DNA from: JAEYXS01 sp943367715
GTDB lineage: Bacteria > Verrucomicrobiota > Verrucomicrobiia > Limisphaerales > JAEYXS01
DNA: 64,000 nucleotides
Assembly: GCA_943367715.1 (NCBI GenBank)
Contig: CALRJY020000012.1
Location: forward strand, 62,001 to 126,000
Direction: 5' to 3'
How positions within the stretch are numbered: position 1 is the first letter of the stretch; each line of letters opens with the position of its first letter. The translations under genes were made by a program, and so were the position numbers. Positions 17,518-24,506 of the stretch are shown piece by piece. A model generated the notes under the pieces. The model worked only from the letters and a program-made list of their open reading frames with translations, was not told the origin of the DNA and did no database searches.

Positions 17518-18678
17518 TTAATCTTCCTTGCGCTTCTTTTCACCCGTCAATAATAGGCTCAACGCCCTTTCGAGCGGCTTCAACTCCCATCTAAACATCA
17601 ACGGTTCTTTGAACCCTTTCACCCTGACCTTTTCTCCCTGATACCCCAAAAAAGAAATCAATGCGGTTTTGAAAAGCACGGGTGCAACTCGCGTCAAAAG
17701 TGAATGCCCATCAGAAGTTTTATATAGAATGCTTCCAAAGGACACTGAATTCCCATGCATGAAATTGTTTCGTGCTCGATACAGGCGAGAATAGAGATAG
17801 CCAGTTCCATTAGTGGTTAGAACATCACCTTTCTTAAGTTTCACACGTCTCTTGCGCCTGATTTGTGCATCTCGAAACTGGACACTCGAAATCATTTGAA
17901 TGACATCTTTCTGAGTTACCCACATCCCTTTTCCTGGATGCGCCAGCACCTCCAAAGAACTCACCCAGGTTCCAATATTTACTCCAAAGTCATATCCTAG
18001 CATTAGGTTCTTCTGCGGAACCGACGCTCCTTGGTAAGCCACAGCTAGTGAACGGAAAAGTTTCCTCGTTTTCCGCTCGGGACGGTTTTTCTCATATCGC
18101 TGCAGCCAAGCTTTCAACAGAAGAGGAAATATCACCGGATCTGGTTCCGCCTTCACATGCCCATTAGAACTAGGAAGATACACTTGCACCTGCCCCTTGA
18201 ATCCGGTCGCCTTGTTGTACGAATTCAAAGCCATTCCTCGGTGGTGAAGGCGAGCTCCATCATTGGATGGCTTGAACGGGTAGAAATCAAAAAAATCAGA
18301 ATAGAGGGTCCAAAAAACATTGGGATTTCCGATTGAATAATCGGCCCCTCTTAAAACACAAGATATCGCAAAAAGATTGCGAAAGCTTACTAAGGCTTCC
18401 AAATTTCGCACACTTTTAGGCGCATCCAAATGGAAAACTAGTACCGCAGGGGAGCGAGTTTTCCCGAATTCGTCGGTAAAGCAGTTTAACAATCCGTGCA
18501 CCGCTGGGCGGTCTTTAGCCATCTCCTGCATGCGATGGTCATTGCCGGGTAAAAGTGCGACCCATTTCGTTTCAAATGGTTTCTCCAAATACAAATTGGG
18601 CATGACCGCAAAAAGAGACACTTTGTCCATCTTGCTGAAGTCAAAGACCTCGTTTGTTTCTTTCTCAGATACTTTCAT
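17518..18678 (-). CDS. Putative HEPN-domain RNase-like protein in RNA-repair operon
   Basis: This 386-residue soluble protein was not recognised by overall similarity. Near the C-terminus, residues 295-312 read LYSRLYRARNNFMHGNSV. R303-NNFM-H308 fits the RX4-6H (RNxxxH) catalytic motif of HEPN ribonucleases and sits at the end of a predicted helix after an arginine-rich segment. The middle part (about 180-265), with LLKAWLQRYEKN and an FGVNIGTWVSSLEVLAHPGKG segment, resembles the helical part of ApeA-like or Abi-like HEPN proteins. The N-terminal ~170 residues would be a separate, possibly sensory, beta-rich domain. It lies directly upstream of rtcB (12-bp gap) in the same operon. Coupling a putative RNA cutter to an RNA ligase is suggestive, but the HEPN call rests on one motif and general helical context. 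Confidence 0.55.
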   Translation of the reverse strand: MKVSEKETNEVFDFSKMDKVSLFAVMPNLYLEKPFETKWVALLPGNDHRMQEMAKDRPAVHGLLNCFTDEFGKTRSPAVLVFHLDAPKSVRNLEALVSFRNLFAISCVLRGADYSIGNPNVFWTLYSDFFDFYPFKPSNDGARLHHRGMALNSYNKATGFKGQVQVYLPSSNGHVKAEPDPVIFPLLLKAWLQRYEKNRPERKTRKLFRSLAVAYQGASVPQKNLMLGYDFGVNIGTWVSSLEVLAHPGKGMWVTQKDVIQMISSVQFRDAQIRRKRRVKLKKGDVLTTNGTGYLYSRLYRARNNFMHGNSVSFGSILYKTSDGHSLLTRVAPVLFKTALISFLGYQGEKVRVKGFKEPLMFRWELKPLERALSLLLTGEKKRKED

Positions 18679-18737
18679 GCAATTATTCCCTATATCATCG
18701 GCACCCTCACCTCATGCCCCTCCATCACCGTCGGCGG

Positions 18738-18809
18738 CTACGATTTCTCCAGCAGCCGCAGAATCACCTTCTCCGGCACCTTCCGCTCCCGCTTCTTGTT
18801 CTGCTTCAT
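18738..18809 (-). CDS. 23-codon basic ORF with strong Shine-Dalgarno
   Basis: An ATG at 18809, 13 bp after the stop of the upstream gene, is preceded by GGAGG at ideal spacing. It opens a 23-codon frame starting MKQNKKRERKVPEK and ending at TAG (18738). The peptide is strongly basic, with 9 Lys/Arg in the first 15 residues, then a short amphipathic stretch ILRLLEK. It fills the gap between the 191-residue protein gene and the HEPN-like gene. It could be a real micropeptide, a translational leader for the HEPN-like gene, or the remnant of a longer gene. The ribosome-binding site is the main support. Confidence 0.4.
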   Translation of the reverse strand: MKQNKKRERKVPEKVILRLLEKS

Positions 18810-18822
18810 ATTGCCTCCAGGC

Positions 18823-19398
18823 TTAACCCTTCGCATACCACAAACTCACCATCACCTTGAACCCCCGCCCATGCGGATCATTCCACATGCGCCGGATCGG
18901 CTTCGCCATGTTTTCTTGAAACGTCTTCGTTGTCTCCAACTCGGCGAATTCCTCCGCAAAAGGCTCGGCTTCATCCGAAAACCCGATGAACAACAATATA
19001 TTCCCCGGATGCTTCATCGTTTGCGTCACCAACGCTGCAATTTCAGACTCCTCCCATCGCTGGGAAAAATCTTGATGCGGATCGACGCGATACTGGTTGC
19101 CAAACTTGCGCACCTTGACTTTCGAAAGCCGCACCATGGCTAACTCTTCCAACGGCGTAGTCCGCTGAAATCCGAATATATTCTCACGGACCGAGCGGGT
19201 AAACTTTGGCGGATTGCACTTCAACTCCTTCAGGACCGGTGCCAGCGCCAGCTCCCACTCCATCTTGAACTCCGGATGCAACTCACCTTCCTTCACCTTA
19301 TGCTCCCTAATGGCATACAATCCATGCGGAGCCGCCTTGACGTCCAGTTCGTGCAACGCCTCCAGCAACTTCTCCAGTTGTTCTATTATTAGCTTCAT
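18823..19398 (-). CDS. Unknown protein in RNA-repair operon (191 aa)
   Basis: This 191-residue protein was not recognised. It starts with a predicted helix (MKLIIEQLEKLLEALHELD) and is of mixed charge with no signal peptide or membrane segment, so it is likely cytoplasmic. Its ATG overlaps the TGA of the upstream gene (ATGA at 19395-19398), which indicates translational coupling. The middle carries FGFQRTTPLEELAMVRLSKVKVRKFGN, basic and possibly nucleic-acid binding (a guess). Its place between the SPFH gene and rtcB makes a role in RNA repair or its control plausible, but nothing in the sequence fixes a function. Confidence 0.7.
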   Translation of the reverse strand: MKLIIEQLEKLLEALHELDVKAAPHGLYAIREHKVKEGELHPEFKMEWELALAPVLKELKCNPPKFTRSVRENIFGFQRTTPLEELAMVRLSKVKVRKFGNQYRVDPHQDFSQRWEESEIAALVTQTMKHPGNILLFIGFSDEAEPFAEEFAELETTKTFQENMAKPIRRMWNDPHGRGFKVMVSLWYAKG

Positions 19399-20060
19399 AC
19401 TTTACCCATCTCAAGGCCCGCTATCAATTGACCGCGCGCCTTCCAAACCATCTCCCCATCCATCCGCTTCCGCGTCTTCTCATCCAGCTCCACCCACAGT
19501 TCATGCACCGCCGTCCCTTGCGACACATACTCCGTCCGGCGCTTCAATTCGCAAGCATACGTCCACAACGTCACCTTCGATCCCAATTCAGTCGAGGCGA
19601 TCATCGCATCCAAACCTTCCACCGTCGCCACCACACCCTCGTCCTTAGCCAAGCCCGATAACGCCGCCCGCTTTAACTCCTGCGCCGCTTCCTTCTGCCT
19701 GCGCTCGAGGTGCTTCTTGTTTCGCCCATCCTTTGGCTTTTTCTCGCCACCAATCAAACCCGTTTCCGTCCGCATGGAATCTCGACGACCAACCAAGCCC
19801 ACCCGAAACGACGTCGCAAAGAACGACGAAAACAACCGCGCAAACGGCACCACCTCTGACGGCTCCGGCCAGAATTCCCTCGGCAAAGAATTCAAGTTAT
19901 GATTGATCCAGCCCACACAACTCTCCGCCACCGACATCCGCTCCACCTCCTCAGCCGACAACCTCGCCGGATTGGCACGCGCCTCATGGTTCAGCCACAT
20001 CAGCAAGCCATAAGCCCGCTTCTGCCACCCCATGACTTTCTCCAATTCCTCGCGATTCAT
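19395..20060 (-). CDS. Unknown basic protein in RNA-repair operon (221 aa)
   Basis: The start is taken at ATG 20060 (MNREELEKVMGWQKR), which has a GAGGG element just upstream; a longer frame reaches a TTG at 20120. The protein was not recognised. It is helix-rich, with a Lys/Arg-rich centre (GGEKKPKDGRNKKHLERRQKEA is split around residues 110-130), and has no membrane segments. The C-terminal part includes VTLWTYACELKRRTEYVSQGTAVHELWVEL in two pieces, suggestive of helical packing. It is coupled by a 4-bp overlap to the following 191-residue gene, so the two products may act together. Function is unknown. Confidence 0.7.
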   Translation of the reverse strand: MNREELEKVMGWQKRAYGLLMWLNHEARANPARLSAEEVERMSVAESCVGWINHNLNSLPREFWPEPSEVVPFARLFSSFFATSFRVGLVGRRDSMRTETGLIGGEKKPKDGRNKKHLERRQKEAAQELKRAALSGLAKDEGVVATVEGLDAMIASTELGSKVTLWTYACELKRRTEYVSQGTAVHELWVELDEKTRKRMDGEMVWKARGQLIAGLEMGKV

Positions 20061-20125
20061 AAATCCCTCACTTCGTAATCGTCCTCGTTGTCGTCCTCGA
20101 TCCAATTTTTCTTCCTTCAAAATTC

Positions 20126-20156
20126 CGAGGACGGACCTATCAAAGGCCCGCCCTCG
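20126..20156 (-). other. 13-bp hairpin between SPFH gene and the rest of the operon
   Basis: In the 105-bp gap after the SPFH stop, the minus strand forms CGAGGGCGGGCCT / AGGTCCGTCCTCG, 13 pairs including two G-U wobbles around a 5-nt loop. It is followed by GAATTTT. It may be a partial terminator or an mRNA-stabilising or processing element that sets different levels of the SPFH protein and the downstream genes. Confidence 0.55.
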
Positions 20157-20165
20157 TTGTCCCCG

Positions 20166-20960
20166 TTATTCCGTCTCGGCATCCTTGGCGTCACCCGCAG
20201 ATTCACCCTTGGTGTCGTTCTTGCCACCCTTCAGCGGCACGAACCCCGGCACGCCCATCACGAACGTGTTCCCGTTACCCGTCGTCATGGACTGCAGCAG
20301 GCGCAGATTCTGCAGACCCGGGCTGTTCTCCAGCAGACGGGCCGCATTCGCCAGGTTTCGCAGCGCGGCACTCTCGCCCCGCGCTCGCTCCAGCGCCGCC
20401 AGCCCTTCCTGCTTCGCACGCACCACCTCGGCGAAGATCTTCTTCAGCTCACCGGGGAACATCACGTCCTTCACCTCTACAGACGTCACCTTCACCCCGA
20501 TCTTCTCCGCCTCCGGCAGCACCGCCGCCAGCAGTTCGCGCCCCAGGTTCATGCGCTGCGTCAGCAGCGCTTCCACCGGTTGCGCCGCGATCAGCGTGCG
20601 CACCGCCAGTTGCACGATCGTGTAGATCTGCGTCTGCCAATCTTGCACCAGCTCGATTGCCTTCCGCGCATCCACGATCTGCCGCGTCACCGCCACGCTC
20701 ACCTTCAGCCCCACGTTATCCGCCGTCAGGACTTCTTGCCCCGCGACGTTCAAGATCGCCTGCCGCGCATCCACCCGGATCACGCCATAGCCACGGCCCC
20801 AGAACACCTGACGTCCCGCCTCCAGCTCCCGCTCGAAGACCCCGTGCCGGTAAAGCAGCGTCGTCTCAAACTCGCTCACCGTGAACACATGCCGCCACAC
20901 CCCGCTCGTTTGCGGCACCGTCACCCCCGTGTTCATCAGGTTCATAAAATCGTAGTTCAT
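20166..20960 (-). CDS. SPFH/Band 7 (slipin-type) protein
   Basis: This 264-residue protein starts at ATG 20960, preceded by AAGGAAGAG; an upstream in-frame start at 21017 lacks such support. The core (residues about 20-200) has the stomatin/slipin pattern: LYRHGVFERELEAGRQVFWGRG is the entry strand (given here as its motif), then IRVDARQAIL, LTADNVGLKVSVAVTRQIVDA and the late segment VEVKDVMFPGELKKIFAEVVRAKQEGLAALERARGE, split around residues 155-190. Slipins normally carry an N-terminal hydrophobic anchor. Here the N-terminus (MNYDFMNLMNTGVTVPQTSG) is only weakly hydrophobic. It is the first gene of the operon behind the structured leader. SPFH proteins are known neighbours of RtcB in some bacterial RNA-repair clusters; the role is presumably scaffold or membrane microdomain. 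Confidence 0.85.
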   Translation of the reverse strand: MNYDFMNLMNTGVTVPQTSGVWRHVFTVSEFETTLLYRHGVFERELEAGRQVFWGRGYGVIRVDARQAILNVAGQEVLTADNVGLKVSVAVTRQIVDARKAIELVQDWQTQIYTIVQLAVRTLIAAQPVEALLTQRMNLGRELLAAVLPEAEKIGVKVTSVEVKDVMFPGELKKIFAEVVRAKQEGLAALERARGESAALRNLANAARLLENSPGLQNLRLLQSMTTGNGNTFVMGVPGFVPLKGGKNDTKGESAGDAKDAETE

Positions 20961-21037
20961 AATTTTTCTCTTCCTTGGATTACGGCCTCTCAGCCCCCTC
21001 CTTATTCCGTCCGTCAAATCGTCTTTAGTGGCGACTG

Positions 21038-21126
21038 CCGATGGATCACCCGTTTCCGGCGGGAGATAAACTTTCGCTCACCTCGCAGAGCCAGTCACCG
21101 GCTGCGCTTTCGCGCCGATCCACCGG
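21038..21126 (-). ncRNA. Structured leader domain with GNRA hairpins upstream of SPFH-rtcB operon
   Basis: On the minus strand CCGGTGGATC (21126-21117) pairs with GATCCATCGG (21047-21038), a 10-bp helix with one G-U. It encloses GCGC-GAAA-GCGC (21115-21104), GCCGG-TGA-CTGGC (21102-21090) and a CCG-GAAA-CGG hairpin (21059-21050). Two of the loops are GNRA tetraloops. The region has no coding potential and precedes the first gene by about 80 nt. The outer helix competes with another perfect hairpin at 21137-21122, so two alternative folds are possible. Confidence 0.5.
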
Positions 21127-21139
21127 CACTCGCCGGTTT

Positions 21140-21239
21140 AATGATGGGAGTTGAACCCAGCGGAGTGTTAGTCCGTTTCCATGCGAGCCGCCAATACGTG
21201 GAACACATTCAGCCATCGCCTCATGCGCCACAGGTCATC
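21140..21239 (-). ncRNA. tRNA-like RNA module in the rtcB-operon leader
   Basis: About 100 nt on the minus strand carries tRNA-like arms in the correct order. GATGA (21239-21235) can pair with TCATT (21144-21140) as a short acceptor-like helix. TTCCA/TGGAA (21203-21199 / 21181-21177) encloses a 17-nt loop containing TTGGCGG, like a D-arm. CGGA-CTAACAC-TCCG (21175-21161) is an anticodon-like arm with T33. TGGG-TTCAACT-CCCA (21159-21145) has a canonical T-loop. It is not a normal tRNA: the acceptor is short, there is a 30-nt insertion before the D-like arm, and no CCA end. Bacterial Y RNAs next to RNA-repair genes also contain tRNA-like modules, so an RNA ligand or decoy role is possible. Confidence 0.45.
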
Positions 21240-21258
21240 GACCCGCTATCCCCCTATT

Positions 21259-21274
21259 AACACCTTCCGTGCCA
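21259..21274 (-). promoter_or_regulatory. Candidate sigma54 promoter of the SPFH-rtcB operon
   Basis: The minus strand reads TGGCACG-GAAG-GTGTT. The -24 half is a perfect sigma54 element at correct spacing, but the -12 half has GT where GC is usual. The inferred start site (about 21248) falls just before the tRNA-like module. A sigma54 promoter is expected here because RtcR, a sigma54 activator, is divergently encoded. Confidence 0.45.
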
Positions 21275-21410
21275 ACCCTTTTTCCACGCCAATCACAAAC
21301 ACCCAATCCACTCAAAATCAGCCACTTAGAGCAGTTTCCCTCAATTTTCACACTTCATACCTAACAATTCATAATTGTATCCCATGGGCTAGTCTTATAT
21401 CTTCTCCGCT

Positions 21411-23012
21411 ATGGTCAATAGGGAGAACGTCCTCATCGGTATCGTCGGCAGCCACTTGGATTCCGGCTTTCATCAGGAGCGCTGGAACAAATGGCGCCCC
21501 ACAGTTTCCCTCGCCAACCAAAAAGACCTGAAGTTCTCCCGGGTCGAACTCATCCACTCGCCCGAACATAAAGACATCGCCGGATGCGTGGCTGCCGATA
21601 TCCGCCGCGTCTCCGAAGGCACGAGAGTTGATCTGTGTGAACAGGCGATTAACGACCCATGGGACCTCGAAGAAGTTTACGGTCATCTCCATGATTTCAC
21701 GAAGAAGTATGGCTTCACGCCTGACTTGGAAGACTATTACATCCACATCACCACCGGCACCCACATCCAGCAGATCGCCCTGTTTCTCCTCACGGAATCC
21801 CGCCACTTCCCGGGACGGCTTATCCAGGCCTCCCCCAAAGACGCCCGCAAATCTCCGGAAGGCACCTATCGCATCATCGATCTCAACCTCTCGACCTACG
21901 ACAAACTCGCCTCCCGCTTTGCCAGTGAAGTAAAAGAAGCGCACACCTTTCTGAAATCCGGCATCGAGACCAAAAACCGCCGCTTCAACGCCCTCATCGA
22001 ACAGATCGAGCACGTCGCCATCGCCTCGCGCGATCCCATTCTCCTCATGGGTCCCACCGGTGCTGGTAAATCCCAACTGGCCAAGCGCATCTATGAATTG
22101 AAGAAGTTCCGTCACAAGTTGAGCGGCACCTTCGTAGAAATGAACTGCGCCACCCTGCGCGGAGATTCCGCCATGAGCACTCTCTTCGGCCATGTGAAAG
22201 GCTCCTTCACCGGCGCCCTGAAAGATCGCCCCGGCCTCCTGCGCTCTGCCGATGGCGGCCTCCTCTTCCTCGATGAGATCGGCGAACTCGGCTCCGACGA
22301 ACAAGCTATGCTCCTCCGCGCCCTCGAAGAAAAACGCTTCACCCCCTTCGGCGCCGATAAAGAAGTCACCAGCGATTTCCAGCTCATCGCCGGGACGAAC
22401 CGCGATCTCGCCGTTCGCGTCCGCGAAGGCACCTTCCGGGATGACCTCCTCGCCCGTATCAATCTTTGGACCTATCAACTCCCCGGCCTCCGCGAACGCC
22501 GCGAGGACATCGAGCCGAACCTCGACTACGAACTCGACCGCTACGCCACCAAGAACAGCCGCCGTGTGACCATGAGCAAGGAAGTCCGCGAACGCTTCCT
22601 GGAATTCGCCCGCTCCAGTGAAGCCACCTGGTCCGGCAACTTCCGCGACCTGAACGCCAGCGTCACCCGCATGTCCACCCTCGCCATCGGCGGCCGCATC
22701 GGCACAGACGTCCTTGAAGCCGAACTCCACCGCCTCCGCCGCGCTTGGAAAACTCCTTCCGCAGCCGATGACAACACCAGCGCCCTCGCCTCCATCCTCA
22801 CTGAAAAAGAAATCGCCGAGGTCGACTCGTTCGACCGTGTCCAACTCAACTACGTCATCCAAGTCTGCCAAAAATCCCACACCCTCAGCGAAGCCGGCCG
22901 CCAACTCTTCGACGTCACCCGCACCCAACGCAAAATCACCAACGACGCCGACCGCCTGCGCAAATACCTAGCCCGCTTCAACCTCGACTGGGAGAAAGTA
23001 AAACGCCCTTAA
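21411..23012 (+). CDS. rtcR: Sigma54-dependent transcriptional activator RtcR
   Basis: This 533-residue regulator matches RtcR throughout. Residues 1-165 form the CARF (CRISPR-associated Rossmann fold) sensor domain with the diagnostic HITTGTHIQQIALFLLTES around residue 112. The AAA+ domain follows, with Walker A GPTGAGKS (214-221), the sigma54-contacting loop GSFTGA (264-269, a variant of GAFTGA), Walker B LLFLDEIGELG and an arginine-finger region. The C-terminal ~65 residues (LSEAGRQLFDVTRTQRKI) form the DNA-binding helix-turn-helix. In studied bacteria RtcR is switched on by RNA ends from damaged tRNA and drives rtcB expression from a sigma54 promoter. Here it is divergent from the rtcB operon across about 450 bp. 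No strong ribosome-binding site precedes the ATG. Confidence 0.95.
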   Translation: MVNRENVLIGIVGSHLDSGFHQERWNKWRPTVSLANQKDLKFSRVELIHSPEHKDIAGCVAADIRRVSEGTRVDLCEQAINDPWDLEEVYGHLHDFTKKYGFTPDLEDYYIHITTGTHIQQIALFLLTESRHFPGRLIQASPKDARKSPEGTYRIIDLNLSTYDKLASRFASEVKEAHTFLKSGIETKNRRFNALIEQIEHVAIASRDPILLMGPTGAGKSQLAKRIYELKKFRHKLSGTFVEMNCATLRGDSAMSTLFGHVKGSFTGALKDRPGLLRSADGGLLFLDEIGELGSDEQAMLLRALEEKRFTPFGADKEVTSDFQLIAGTNRDLAVRVREGTFRDDLLARINLWTYQLPGLRERREDIEPNLDYELDRYATKNSRRVTMSKEVRERFLEFARSSEATWSGNFRDLNASVTRMSTLAIGGRIGTDVLEAELHRLRRAWKTPSAADDNTSALASILTEKEIAEVDSFDRVQLNYVIQVCQKSHTLSEAGRQLFDVTRTQRKITNDADRLRKYLARFNLDWEKVKRP

Positions 23013-23020
23013 ACTGTAGC

Positions 23021-23038
23021 CGCCGACGTTAGTCGGCG
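23021..23038. other. Perfect hairpin after rtcR
   Basis: CGCCGAC-GTTA-GTCGGCG is a 7-bp perfect inverted repeat 9 bp after the rtcR stop. It lacks a T-run, so it resembles a dispersed REP-type palindrome or RNA-end stabiliser rather than a classical terminator. Confidence 0.5.
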
Positions 23039-23108
23039 CTAACCACCAAAACTCACCCCACCAAAGAAAAAGACCCGGCAAACTATGCCGAGCCTCTCTG
23101 TCTTAAAT

Positions 23109-23138
23109 ATCTGCGTCAATCTGCGCCCATCTGCGGTT
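23109..23138. repeat. Three tandem 10-mers (ATCTGCG-NNN)
   Basis: ATCTGCGTCA, ATCTGCGCCC and ATCTGCGGTT stand head-to-tail at exactly 10-bp spacing in the gap between rtcR and the convergent uronate-isomerase-like gene. The 10-bp phase puts ATCTGCG on the same DNA face three times. Confidence 0.7.
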
Positions 23139-23150
23139 AACCCCATCCCC

Positions 23151-24407
23151 CTACTTCCCGCAAAACCGCAGAAACTCCCCACCAAACAGCGACTTCACAT
23201 CACGCGCCATCTCCTCCTCGGTGACCACCCAACCGGTCTCTGCGAGGTCTGCATACTTGTCCGTCAGCACCTTGGCGATGATCTTCCGCGAGTGTTCCCA
23301 CTTGTAGATGATCTGGTCCAGCACGCGGGCATCTGAATGCTGCGGCGTGATGCTCATGCCCACCAGCTCCAGGCGCATGCGCGTCATTTCCTCGATGAGG
23401 AACGGCACATTCGTGAACCACCAGCAGCCGAAGACATGCAGATTGCGGAACTTCCGCGCCATCACACACACCTCGTGCTGGTTCTCACGCGAGAGCACCG
23501 TGGCCAAAAACTTGTTATCCGGATGCGTCGCAAACAGCTTCTCGTAGGAAGCCATGTTCGCCTTCGCCATCCCGTCACCCGCCAAATGCAATTGCGGATT
23601 CACTGCGCGCTTAACGCCCGGCATCACCGCGAACGGCAGATTGAACTCACGGCAATGCGGCAGCACCGCCTTCTCGATCAAAGTCGCGCACGGTCCGTCA
23701 TCCGGATACTTGAAATCCGGCGGCAACGACACCATCACGTATTGAGCGTCGATGCGCTTGCTCCAATCCGCCAGGAAACGGCGCACCCCCGCGATGGTTG
23801 TCTCATTCAGATTCCCGCTGTCCACGTAACCCCACTCGATAAGATTCTCATGCGAATCATGCCAGGAGAGCAGCAATGGATCGATCCGCAGCGCTGCGGT
23901 GAAACGCGGATCACGTTGAAAACCTTTTTCCCACACCGGCCGCTCCGTCACGTCGAACGGCGAGTTCGTCATGCAGATGCGGTTCACCTTCGCCAGCTCC
24001 ATCGTCTTCGTGATGTAATCCGCCGGCTTCTGCTCGGAGAACCATTTACGGATGCTCGCCAGATCCCGCTTCTTCACATCGAGGCCCAGGCGGTTCAACG
24101 TCGTCAAAACCCCACGGCAGGATTCTGAAAGCGGCGTGTGCTGGATGAAAAGTGCCTCCCAGATGTGCTCCGCCTGCTGCGTTTTCGAGAGCTTCCAGAA
24201 CTTCTCATACGGCATGTCGAAGTAACGGAACGCCTCGGCTACGAGATAATGGTACACCAGCAGTTCATCAATGCCCCACAGCAGCAGATCACCAAATGCC
24301 ACATCATAAAGATGCGTATGGATGTCATACACGGGCGTGGTTTGAACTAACTTCTCAACCTTGGCCGCCAATTCGGCACGATTTTGGGATGTCAGATTAA
24401 CACTCAT
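23151..24407 (-). CDS. Uronate isomerase-like amidohydrolase-superfamily protein
   Basis: This 418-residue protein begins at ATG 24407. Residues about 27-33 (YDIHTHL) give the metal-binding HxH of the amidohydrolase superfamily. Later motifs, RICMTNSPFD, RIDPLLLSWHD and the C-terminal SITPQHSDARVLDQIIYKWEHSR (in part), resemble the glucuronate/uronate isomerase (UxaC) family, although it is shorter than typical UxaC (about 470 residues). The likely reaction is aldose-ketose isomerisation of a hexuronate, or hydrolysis of a related sugar acid, in the cytoplasm. It stands alone, with about 100 bp separating it from the downstream end of the leuS operon on the same strand. The family is moderately certain; the exact substrate is not visible. 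Confidence 0.7.
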   Translation of the reverse strand: MSVNLTSQNRAELAAKVEKLVQTTPVYDIHTHLYDVAFGDLLLWGIDELLVYHYLVAEAFRYFDMPYEKFWKLSKTQQAEHIWEALFIQHTPLSESCRGVLTTLNRLGLDVKKRDLASIRKWFSEQKPADYITKTMELAKVNRICMTNSPFDVTERPVWEKGFQRDPRFTAALRIDPLLLSWHDSHENLIEWGYVDSGNLNETTIAGVRRFLADWSKRIDAQYVMVSLPPDFKYPDDGPCATLIEKAVLPHCREFNLPFAVMPGVKRAVNPQLHLAGDGMAKANMASYEKLFATHPDNKFLATVLSRENQHEVCVMARKFRNLHVFGCWWFTNVPFLIEEMTRMRLELVGMSITPQHSDARVLDQIIYKWEHSRKIIAKVLTDKYADLAETGWVVTEEEMARDVKSLFGGEFLRFCGK

Positions 24408-24506
24408 CAATTTGGTGCGACATTACCGGACCATCCTGTTCGGAGCGATAAGAATTTTGGCCCTGTTAGCAAGGCTTGGAACCAGCTTAAGCAAAGCTTA
24501 CCCGTC

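Noticed and set aside
21140..21239. A genuine tRNA gene in the rtcR-SPFH intergenic region
   Set aside because: It has only a 5-bp acceptor-like helix, a 30-nt insertion before the D-like arm, an almost absent variable loop and no CCA, so it is listed as tRNA-like only.
21369..22928. 519-codon minus-strand open frame over rtcR
   Set aside because: It is antisense to the clear RtcR protein; its Gly/Glu/Asp/Val-rich composition is a codon-bias artefact.
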